A stretch of DNA of 64,000 nucleotides from Lineus longissimus. Lineage: Eukaryota; Nemertea; Pilidiophora; Heteronemertea; Lineidae. The notes under the pieces were generated by a model. That model did not search any database. It was given only the letters and a program-made list of their open reading frames with translations, and was not told the DNA's origin. Both the position numbers and the translations under genes were made by a program. The stretch lies in NCBI RefSeq assembly GCF_910592395.1, contig NC_088323.1, positions 16,417,501 through 16,481,500 of the forward strand. Reading direction: 5' to 3'. Of this stretch, positions 37,984-48,038 are shown in pieces (within the stretch, counting starts at the first letter, position 1; each line of letters opens with the position of its first letter).

Positions 37984-39454
37984 ATTTGTTATAGAAATTT
38001 TGAAGAATTAACTAAGAATTTATATTGGAATTGGTCACTGTGAATTTGTGAACTATTCTTATTTTCCAGAATTCTAAAATGGGTTTGTAATTTGCTGTGT
38101 ATATGCATTTATATGGGACCTACCGTCATTGGATCTTTGATGGAATTGTCAATCTTGCCTCGGACTGTGTATGTCCCTTGGCAATGCATGGCTTTTACAC
38201 AGCTCCACTCGAGTTGTTTTCGGTCAGACACCCCATACATTCAGGTTGTTATCAATTCCATAAATACAAACATTGCCATTTCAGACAATGGCTGATCTTC
38301 CTGGCAACATAATGCTAACTGGAGTTTACGGTTCGGTAATGCTCATTCTAAAGTTAAGTACGGATGAAATAAAACATCTTGTTATTGGTAATCAAGAAAA
38401 TTAACATATTTCCTTGTCTTTCTAAGAAAAATTTGCAAACCGCTTAGTCTAAAAAGACACCGATGAGCGAAAGATGTTGTCAATTAAAGACGCAACTTAG
38501 CACATCCCATTGTCTGCTGAACGGATATTAGGTGTCCTGTTTGAAATTTATATTTCCTTATTAAACCTTTACTCCCGACGCCTAGTAACATTAAACATAA
38601 AGAAACAATATTGTTCGTTGGTGAAACATGTTGTTCTTTACAATTAACAATATGTCACACATTGTTAAAGGGACAATCGAAAGGATGTTACGCATTATTA
38701 AAGGAACAATGCAAGTACAAATTGGGCGTTAAAACATTGTCAACCGCACAGTGTGATTTCATGCATAATAAGCTATGAAGATAATAGAACTAAAAGATTA
38801 TCATTAGAGTTGAATGATCCCTATTAAAGGTCTTTATCATCTTAAGGCATCATCTTTGTGGTCATATTGTACATAGATCATCTTTTGATTAGCAAGTGTA
38901 GGATGCTAATTATTATCTCTTCATATTAATGAGTTTGCTGGAGATGAAAGTAAAACCGCCATGGATGAAGTCCTTACTACGGAATGGCCCCCATATATGT
39001 ACTAGTATCGGTTGGCCCCAAAAAGTCGCCTGCATCTCATATCAAAGTTGCCCGGGAGGTGGATATTTTCGTCCAGCTGATTGTTGACCACAACATCCTC
39101 GCATAGCAGTGTTTCTCGCCCGCTCGTTATTGTTACACACCACCACTTGAATATCCATAGTTAAAGGGAACCAGCTATCAACTGGGGAGCATCTTTTTAA
39201 GCTGTGGGTATTTTATTTGAACTTGTATTGGAAACAATTCACCTTGGGGTTGCATGTTACCAGGTGGCAGTTTATGAGCTGACCAGTTTTGCATTGAAAC
39301 GAGCTGACATTTTCTGAAAGCCTGGATATTCACATTTCGGCTCATTTTACTAGAAATCAGGTGATGAATAACCCCGACCAAGCAGAAACACATTAAATAC
39401 TAAAACCCCACAACCCACTCGAGGAGCACGATATACGGCGAATAGAAAAGCGAA
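37984..39454. other. AT-rich unique sequence, no gene seen
   Basis: No gene, RNA gene or repeat array was recognised. The phrase ttaaaggaacaat/ttaaagggacaat recurs near 38664 and 38697. Confidence 0.45.
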
Positions 39455-42155
39455 TGGTTGTCTCGCCCTCGTTCATTTCGAGTTCTTTACTGGGTTAAGG
39501 TGGTATAGGCCTCGTTCATTTCAAGTTCTTTCTTGGGTAAGGTGGTATAGGCCTCGTTCATTTCGAGTTCTTTACTGGGGTAAGATGGTATAGGCCTCGT
39601 TCATTTCGAGTTCTTTACTGGGGTAAGGTGGTATAGGCCTCGTTCATTTCGAGTTCTTTACTGGGGTAAGATGGTATAGGCCTCGTTCATTTCGAGTTCT
39701 TTACTGGGGTAAGGTGGTATAGGCCTCGTTCATTTCGAGTTCTTTACTGGGTTAAGGTGGTATAGGCCTCGTTCATTTCGAGTTCTTTCTGGGGTAAGGT
39801 GGTATAGGCCTCGTTCATTTCGAGTTCTTTCTGGGGTAAGGTGGTATAGGCCTCGTTCATTTCAAGTTCTTTCAGGGCTAAGGTGGTATAGGCCTCGTTC
39901 ATTTCGAGTTCTTTCTGGGGTAAGGTGGTATAGGCCTCGTTCATTTCGAGTTCTTTCTGGGGTAAGGTGGTATAGGCCTCGTTCATTCAAGTTCTTTCAG
40001 GGCTAAGGTGGTATAGGCCTCGTTCATTTCGAGTTCTTTCTTGGGAAAGGTGGTATAGGCCTCGTTCATTTCGAGTTCTTTCAGGGCTAAGGTGGTATAG
40101 GCCTCGTTCATTTCGAGTTCTTTCTGGGGTAAGGTGGTATAGGCCTCGTTCATTTCGAGTTCTTTACTGGGGTAAGGTGGTATAGGCCTCGTTCATTTCA
40201 AGTTCTTTCTTGGGTAAGGTGGTATAGGCCTCGTTCATTTCGAGTTCTTTACTGGGGTAAGATGGTATAGGCCTCGTTCATTTCGAGTTCTTTACTGGGG
40301 TAAGGTGGTATAGGCCTCGTTCATTTCGAGTTCTTTACTGGGTTAAGGTGGTATAGGCCTCGTTCATTTCGAGTTCTTTCTGGGGTAAGGTGGTATAGGC
40401 CTCGTTCATTTCGAGTTCTTTACTGGGGTAAGGTGGTATAGGCCTCGTTCATTTCGAGTTCTTTACTGGGGTAAGGTTGTATCGCCCTCGTTCATTTCGA
40501 GTTCTTTACTGGGTTAAGGTGGTATAGGCCTCGTTCATTTCGAGTTCTTTCTGGGGTAAGGTGGTATAGGCCTCGTTCATTTCGAGTTCTTTACTGGGGT
40601 AAGGTGGTATAGGCCTCGTTCATTTCGAGTTCTTTCTGGGGTAAGATGGTATAGGCCTCGTTCATTTCGAGTTCTTTCTTGGGAAAGGTGGTATAGGCCT
40701 CGTTCATTTCAAGTTCTTTCAGGGCTAAGGTGGTATAGGCCTCGTTCATTTCGAGTTCTTTCTGGGGTAAGGTGGTATAGGCCTCGTTCATTTCGAGTTC
40801 TTTCTGGGGTAAGGTGGTATAGGCCTCGTTCATTCAAGTTCTTTCAGGGCTAAGGTGGTATAGGCCTCGTTCATTTCGAGTTCTTTCTTGGGAAAGGTGG
40901 TATAGGCCTCGTTCATTTCGAGTTCTTTACTTGGGTAAGGTGGTATAGGCCTCGTTCATTTCGAGTTCTTTACTGGGGTAAGGTGGTATTGCCCTCGTTC
41001 ATGTCGAGTTCTTTTCTGGGGTAAGGTGGTATCGCCCTCGTTCATTTCGAGTTCTTTACTGGGGTAAGGTGGTATAGGCCTCGTTCATTTCGAGTTCTTT
41101 ACTGGGGTAAGGTGGTATAGGCCTCGTTCATTTCGAGTTCTTTACTGGGGTAAGGTGGTATGGGCCTCGTTCATTTCGAGTTCTTTACTGAGGTAAGGTG
41201 GTATAAGCCTCGTTCATTTCGAGTTCTTTACTGGGGTAAGGTGGTATCGCCCTCGTTCATTTCGAGTTCTTTACTGGGGTAAGGTGGTATAGGCCTCGTT
41301 CATTTCGAGTTCTTTACTGGGGTAAGGTTGTATCGCCCTCGTTCATTTCGAGTTCTTTACTGGGGTAAGATGGTATAGGCCTCGTTCATTTCGAGTTCTT
41401 TACTGGGGTAAGGTGGTATAGGCCTCGTTCATTTCGAGTTCTTTCTGGGGTAAGGTTGTATCGCCCTCGTTCATTTCGAGTTCTTAACTGCGGTAAGGTG
41501 GTATAGGCCTCGTTCATTTCGAGTTCTTTACTGGGGTAAGGTGGTATAGGCCTCGTTCATTTCGAGTTCTTTACTGGGGTAAGATGGTATAGGCCTCGTT
41601 CATTTCGAGTTCTTTCTGGGGTAAGATGGTATAGGCCTCGTTCATTTCGAGTTCTTTCTGGGTTAAGGTGGTATAGGCCTCGTTCATTTCGAGTTCTTTT
41701 CTGGGGTAAGATGGTATAGGCCTCGTTCATTTCGAGTTCTTTTCTGGGGTAAGATGGTATAAGCCTCGTTCATTTCGAGTTCTTTACTGGGGTAAGATGG
41801 TATCGCCCTCGTTCATTTCGAGTTCTTTACTGGGGTAAGGTGGTATAGGCCTCGTTCATTTCGAGTTCTTTACTGGGGTAAGATGGTATAGGCCTCGTTC
41901 ATTTCGAGTTCTTTACTGGGGTAAGGTGGTATAGGCCTCGTTCATTTCGAGTTCTTTACTGGGGTAAGGTGGTATAGGCCTCGTTCATTTCGAGTTCTTT
42001 ACTGGGGTAAGGTGGTATAGGCCTCGTTCATTTCGAGTTCTTTACTGGGGTAAGGTGGTATAGGCCTCGTTCATTTCGAGTTCTTTACTGGGGTAAGATT
42101 GTATCGCCCTCGTTCATTTTGAGTTCTTTACTGGGGTAAGATGGTATAGGCCGAG
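39455..42155 (-). repeat. 42/43-bp satellite, about 63 copies, with an 847-bp higher-order repeat
   Basis: Units containing ggcctcgttcatttcgagtt alternate 43-bp forms (ctttactgggg) and 42-bp forms (ctttctgggg). Runs of 42-bp units read on the minus strand as the 14-residue MNEAYTTLPQKELE, but the 43-bp units break the frame, so no long protein results. A distinctive block with a 3-bp deletion (gttcattcaag) occurs at 39981 and 40828 and marks an 847-bp copy of about 20 units. Confidence 0.96.
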
Positions 42156-43491
42156 CTACCAAGAGGGAGCTGGAGTTCAGGATGAAAGTATTTTCCGAGA
42201 GGATAAAAACGAGACACACTGGCGTCATTTCTTGGCGTCATTCTCTTCCTACACTGGTGTTGCTAATGCAATAGAAATCCAATTGTCTTGGTAAGAAAGG
42301 CTTATCATCATCAAATAATGTATGCTATGCAACATAACTTTAAGATTCTGACAAGGATTATGTCATTTTGAAATGGTGCCTTAGTTTGTCGTGGCGGACC
42401 GTAAACGTGGGGACCGTATGAATGAGCAGTTCTCTACAAATGAATAATACGTGTAGTTTAAAGGAACTGATTTCCTAAAGACAACAATATCCCTAACATG
42501 TAGTTGGAGTCAAATAAAAGATGGTCGATCACATCAAAGTAAACAATGCAACAAATTCATTTTGACCCAAGATTATCTAATACTGACAAGATGATGGGCC
42601 GCTGTAGTCGGTCATTATGGTGACCGTCCCTAACCAGCTGGTCACGCATCCCCGCTTACCACATCGGCGCGTGGTGGCTCGCGAGCCCCGGATCACCACA
42701 GACAAACACCTTTCAGGCCGAATTGACCCACTCCGCAGGGAGCTATTGTAGTCCCTATCTCTTCAAGACTCTCCTGTGGAATTATCTTGTGACAGTGGTG
42801 ATTAAGTGTTGTCAAATTGACCGAGAGTGGTCTCCGAGGGTCGCCTTCAGATTAGCGTTGTAACTTTGGTTGCTAAGGGCCTGTCTTGTTCTCTGCTTCT
42901 TCTTCTCAAATAGTCGTTATAATGCATGAAGTGATGAATTGATTGATTTGAAATTTGCAAATTACTTTGAGAACTTGAAGCCATTCTATTAATGTCAACA
43001 ATGCCTTGTGAAGGCTGAAAATTCGCATTTGCATGCAACTGAAATACTGCCAATACGTGTATTTGCCATACTGAACTTCCAGCCGTATTGCCTCCGCCCA
43101 TATTGATGCGCGTTGTCTAGAAGCTTAGCAATGTCAATGCATTGAGGGTCAAGATGCTATTTACTTAGGGGACAGGCAATAATAGGCATCTAGAGTAAAA
43201 CTTGATTAGAGAAAATCCCAACTTTTCAAATGGAAACGAAAAACTACACATTTGTCACAGTCATCTGCATTTATTGTTTGAAGACAAAATTTGAATGGAG
43301 ACGCAGCGATCCGGCTCTTTCTCCCGGTGTGTAGGAACGTCCATCTCACTTCAAAGACGGAGGCGGTTTGGGTCAACCAGGGGTTGAAATCGATTCGTTT
43401 ATCAACGCATGCGCGCTATTTCTAACCAATCAGGATCGGGGTCCTTGGTGTAATCAATCCGGATTCTGACTGGCTGCAACTCTTGGTCGGT
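42156..43491. other. Intergenic, includes the 3' flank of the pseudokinase gene
   Basis: Unique sequence. Apart from the minus-strand poly(A) signal at 43270-43275 nothing functional is recognised. Confidence 0.5.
43270..43275 (-). promoter_or_regulatory. Poly(A) signal AATAAA, likely for the pseudokinase
   Basis: Plus-strand tttatt reads AATAAA on the minus strand, about 215 bp past the stop of the gene at 43492. Confidence 0.4.
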
Positions 43492-44589
43492 TTACTCCAA
43501 GAAAGCGTTCTCTCTTTCGATGGCCAAATAGTAGGAATTCCTGCAGAAATCCACTACAGCGTCATGGGTTGGGCGGTCGTGGTATTCTCCGCGACACCAC
43601 TCGGCCATCCGGTGGAAGTTCATCTCTAACGCGCCAGCCATCTCTTTCAGAAGAGTTCCGAAGTCTTCCACGTCTCGGTGAAACTTGGCGAAGGCTCTGG
43701 TCGCTTTCAGAGTGGCGAACGTTTCGCCGAATGCGATGAAACATGGCTTCCATTCTCCCTTGACGCGCCTCAGTTGCAGGTTTTCCAACTTGATGCTACC
43801 GTGTACGAGCCTCCTCTTGTTGAGGTTGCGCATCGCTATGGCCAACTCCATGAGACATTTCATCCACTCCTTCAAAGAGAGCAGCATGGCCATTTTTGGA
43901 CGGCTTCTGTGCACCTCGGCATCGTAAGATAGAATCCTATCCAACCTGTTCTCGAACCTCCAACCTCTCGGTCCTGGGTTGTATTCTGTGACTATCCCGA
44001 ATCTGAGATAAAGCTTTGAATCATCCAGGGGCACTAGTCCGACCAGCTCGGGAGTGGAGTCCATGTCACTAAGGTGGCGCATCATGGCTGCTTCCTTGAC
44101 GACGGTGGCGATGTTGTTGTACTCTGCCTTGAACACCCTCACCACCACAGGCCTGTCCATCCAGCAGAGATACGTCTCCCATCCAACCTCACACTCCAGA
44201 CACTTGCTCCCGCTATAGGACCTCACGTATGAGATGTTCTCGGCGCTGATAAGGCGGTCATCCCAGATCATGGGCGGCAGCCCCGGGACCTTCAGGTCCT
44301 TCAGGCGTTTAAACGTTGTCACCCTCTCCTCAGGCGTGATGATGACCATGTTTGGAGGCTGTGGTGGAGACCAGGTCTTGAAACCCCGAATCACGGGAAG
44401 AACATCAACAGTCTCTTCCACGGTCTCCGGACGCACCGACACAAGTTGTGGCTTGGTACGTGCGCAATGTTTACCTTTTGCGGTCTCTTTCCTCTCATTG
44501 GGCCCCTCACTCGGGACAATATAGGTCGGCCCAAGTATAATACTGGCTACAGTACTCAAACAAAAATGAAACAGTCCGTTTCGAGACAT
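43492..44589 (-). CDS. Probable secreted protein kinase-like pseudokinase, single exon
   Basis: An intact ATG-to-stop frame of 365 residues. Residues 1-27 look like a signal peptide (GLFHFCLSTVASIILG). A kinase-like fold follows from about residue 105. VVVRVFK supplies the beta-3 Lys (K154) and KEAAMM the alpha-C Glu (E166). The catalytic loop reads HGSIKLEN (263-270), so the HRD Asp is Ser265, though Lys267 and Asn270 remain. The DFG position appears as IAFGE, with Ala286 replacing the metal-binding Asp. DVEDFG (306-311) matches helix F and HDRPT (337-341) the alpha-H/I Arg motif. With both key Asp residues absent, phosphotransfer is unlikely; scaffold or binding roles are possible. The lack of introns may reflect retroposition. 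I cannot name the family. If the first 27 residues form a membrane anchor instead, it would be a type II protein. Confidence 0.75.
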   Translation of the reverse strand: MSRNGLFHFCLSTVASIILGPTYIVPSEGPNERKETAKGKHCARTKPQLVSVRPETVEETVDVLPVIRGFKTWSPPQPPNMVIITPEERVTTFKRLKDLKVPGLPPMIWDDRLISAENISYVRSYSGSKCLECEVGWETYLCWMDRPVVVRVFKAEYNNIATVVKEAAMMRHLSDMDSTPELVGLVPLDDSKLYLRFGIVTEYNPGPRGWRFENRLDRILSYDAEVHRSRPKMAMLLSLKEWMKCLMELAIAMRNLNKRRLVHGSIKLENLQLRRVKGEWKPCFIAFGETFATLKATRAFAKFHRDVEDFGTLLKEMAGALEMNFHRMAEWCRGEYHDRPTHDAVVDFCRNSYYLAIERENAFLE

Positions 44590-47325
44590 TTTAACCGCAA
44601 AAAATTAATTTTTAAAATTAATTTTAAAATTAATTTTAACCGCAAACAACTATTGGCAAAAATGTTGGTCTGGTTGCCACGTCGCAGATTTCGCTTGCTT
44701 CGCAACGCTGACGCAGCGAGGTCATGACGTCATCAATGGTGCGATGGCGTCATGAGAGATTTCCGGCTGGTCATCAGAATGACGTCGTCAAAAACGAAAG
44801 CATTTCAATTTCAATTTTATTGAGAAGTGAGGGTGAGGAATACGTTACTAACTGCAATAAAACCCGCCGCAGGTCATCCACTTTCGATCATGGTTCGGGT
44901 TGTCAGTGAATGACTTATTCCATGACAGTGGTTTTGCATCTTCCACAAATTTACGCTTGGTTCCAGCGGGTACATGGTACCTGTATTCAAGTTACCTGCT
45001 AGCGCAGTGTTAGGTATCAGAAGTCTTGTCAAAGGGCGATTATCGAAACGATTATAATGGGACCTCAAGAGCTTACGATTTGCATGGCGCTGGCCTACTC
45101 TAGGGTGAATCTGAATTAGAAATTCTCTCGCAAAAAGGAATGATTTAGGTTTGCTCATGATCAAGAAGCCAATGGATTCAGCCGTGAAAAACACGAAATG
45201 TTCGATTGATGAGAGGAATGTCACCAACTTCATCGGTCAAACCGACGCAATGATTTACAAGCTGGCGCATGCGTCGCGCTTCCAAAACATCAGTTTCCTT
45301 AGATATTGTACTTAATCGTCAAATTGCGCGTTAAGTTGACAAAATTGAGGTCAATCAGCCTGAAATCTTTTTCCAAACAACAGAGGATAACGATGATTTA
45401 GGGCCATGTGTTGCGAGTGGTGACGTACCATGCGTGTCTGTTACGCCATGCGTGCGCATCGGATCGCCCGAGCGCTACCGGACTTACCCGACCAGAAAAT
45501 TGACCTGATTGGTAGGAATTTGAACTTATGGACATAATTTGATAAAGTGCATGCCAGTCGAAGCATCGGATCTGCTGGTCCATGGCTTTGAGGAATCTTT
45601 GGAAGTATTTACCTTCATGCTATACATGTTATGTAATTATCCATTTTGAGGATGGATGTACAGTGGTGTGTGAACATATTGAAATGACGTCAATCTTGCA
45701 GCACTTTGTGAAAATCTCAGTATCAAAATACTCAGCGTAATACATAAACCAAGGGCGTTCATTGGCTGAATCCCGGAACATGCGCCACTGAATGGTTGGT
45801 CCATCAGGTAAAAGGCGAAAGTTAGCCGCAGGCCGTGGTCACATATTGCTCGTTATTAAACCTTAGTCATCAAATAGCTCCCCAAGTTTATGGGCAACAG
45901 GTTGGGAGCTGCATTTGACAACGCCACAGGTGCCACCAGCTATTGTGATTTGAAAATAAGCAGGCGTCTTTTTCAGTGAGGCGTTGCGTCAGTTTTAGGA
46001 TAGTCAGCTTTTTAATGACTAAATTAGGCTTTGCCTATCCAAACATCTGGCCATGTGACTTATGTCATTAATCATGGAAAAGAGGTCTTAGCATAATCGC
46101 TTTTTGACTTCTGTTCATGCTCATGAACTCCAAATTAATACGTGGAATATATCAATGGGAATGATAACAACAGGTTGGAGAGTTGAACGAACACTGAAAT
46201 TTGCGGTGGAAAAGATCAAATAACATGTTAATGAAACTGAATGCACAATCATAGGTAACAGGCTACTTGTCAGAAAGACACAACTCAACACTTTAAATTG
46301 AAAAGTGGTTTTGGTAAATCGTGCTGTCTTTATAAACAGCTTCTTCCCATGCGGCTTTTCATCCTTTGTAGAATTACAGCTGAGGTCTCGGCCTTATGAT
46401 CGAAATGTCGTGGATTCGATTCTTGGCACTAGCTGCCACGCTCGTGTGCGACCAGCAAGTCGCCTTTGCGCTGGCTTCATCCTTGGTTTTATCATGGGTT
46501 AATTTATTATGTCTACGCAGGGCAGAAACTTTCAATGACACTACCCAAGTGGACAGTAGATTGTGATGGAGTCAGCCCCCAGATTTAGTCACCAGTAGGT
46601 CAATCTGGCGCGTAAACGCCTGGGAGGAAAATATTCCTAAAGGCAGCCCAGAATTTCCTGTTCATGTAATTTAGCGCTTTAGCAAAATAGCGCTAAAGAG
46701 AAAGTCACCTCTTATAATGAAGCAGTTAATAGGTGAAACCCTTTGAGAGCCAGCTGTGCGTGAAAATGTGGGAGATTCAGCCCGGATCGGAGTGTTATGA
46801 GAAGATTGATCGTTTAAAAAGCGCTGGCAATGTGTCAACCTCAGTGGCGCCTCCATTTGACATTTCAGTGAACCGCATCATAAACATGTCACTCTTGCAC
46901 GGATTTCCTTCATTTACTTCTCGCGGCCTAGGGTCGCGGTTCCCTGGACAGGACAATCGGTTATGGTTGGTGATTCACTTTTGACGCCGTTGACACTTGC
47001 TGCAAAAAATGATTTCGCCGTACAATTAAATACATCAAACAACCCTTTATTTGCCTTTCAGATTATTTATTGGATTAATTAAGGATACTTATTTAGACAA
47101 TGGAGATGATTTTCTTTTCCTTTGAAATCGTATCAGATATAGACTGCCGACTGTCACCTCGGACTTTAGCCGAGAGACAGACGGGAAAATAGCAACAATT
47201 ATTTTGGATGTTCTCAGTAATTAGTCTGATGAGCAAACAATGTGTCACTTTATTAGCTGTCTTCACTGCACAGGCTCAGACCGTCATTTTATTGTTTCGG
47301 ACGTCATCACTTCCACTGGCGCCAC
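44590..47325. other. Intergenic upstream of the pseudokinase
   Basis: Just above the start codon lies an A/T palindromic stretch (aaaattaattttaaaattaa, 44607-44635) bracketed by two copies of ttttaaccgcaaa. A tRNA-like SINE fragment lies at 46370-46450. A hairpin tttagcgct/agcgctaaa lies at about 46671-46697. No gene is supported. Confidence 0.45.
46370..46450 (+). ncRNA. Degenerate tRNA-derived SINE fragment
   Basis: The order ggtctcggccttatgatcga, then aatgtcgtggattcgattct, then tggcac resembles tRNA-derived SINE heads with a B box (ggattcgattc). The A box is weak. It is not a functional tRNA. Confidence 0.4.
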
Positions 47326-47806
47326 TTCAACTGACTGAGTGATGAAAACAAATTTAAGTACAAAATTTTTTTTTCTTTTTGCTCAAAATGAACCAACATC
47401 ACCAAAAACTGCAGTCCCAAAATTTTTTGGATTTTGAAAATTTTGAAAAATTTTCAACTGACTGAGTGATGAAAAAATTTCTAAGTACAAACATTTTTTT
47501 CACTGTTTTCTTTTGCACAAAGTGAACCAACATCACCAAAAACTGCAGTCATCGTCATCGTCGTCGTCGTCGTCGTCTTTCGTCTTTCGTCGTCGTCGTC
47601 GTCGTCGTCGTCTCACTTTTTTTCCCCTTAAAATGAACCAATATCACCAAAAACTGCAGTCCCAAAGTTTTTTGATTTTGAAATTTTGAAAAATTTCAAC
47701 TGACTGAGTGATGAAGAAATTTCTAAGTACAAACATTTTTTTCACTTTTTTTGTGCTCAAAATGAACCAACATCACCAAAAACTGTCGTCGTCGTCATCG
47801 TCGTCA
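47326..47806 (+). repeat. Four imperfect copies of a roughly 100-bp A/T-rich unit with CGT/ATCGTC microsatellites
   Basis: The phrases actgactgagtgatgaa, aagtacaaa-attttttt, aaatgaaccaacatcacc and aaaaactg recur in order four times. In two copies the sequence after aaaaactg is expanded into CGTCGT runs (about 47548-47613 and 47786-47806). Confidence 0.8.
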
Positions 47807-47862
47807 TGCTGTTGCATACATTAGACATTTTGAACTTATATTCTGTTTTGTCTTTATTTCAG

Positions 47863-47988
47863 AACCAGTGGCACTTCAGTGGGCTGGTAAATATGGTTGG
47901 AAAGATGAGGAGTCTGGCTGGATATTCGTTGCCAATCAAGATTCTTACATCAAAACAAAGAACATCACTGAGCAGATTACATTTAAAA
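47863..47988 (+). CDS. Orphan internal coding exon (unrecognised gene)
   Basis: A 126-nt open segment lies between a good acceptor (gtctttatttcag) and a consensus donor (AAAA|gtaagt). With two leading bases left over it reads 41 codons of typical protein composition, including WAGKYGWKDEESGWIFVAN and IKTKNITEQITFK. The length is divisible by three and both borders fall in phase 1, so it could be skipped or inserted without shifting a frame. A second frame is also open but looks less protein-like. I do not recognise the family and found no partner exon: the left side is A/T repeat and the right side is the CGTCGT satellite. It could be an isolated exon of a gene with very large introns, or a captured or duplicated exon. 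Confidence 0.4.
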
Positions 47989-48038
47989 GTAAGTGAATAT
48001 CCTCTCAAAAATCTCCATTGATTGAGATACTCCCATTC

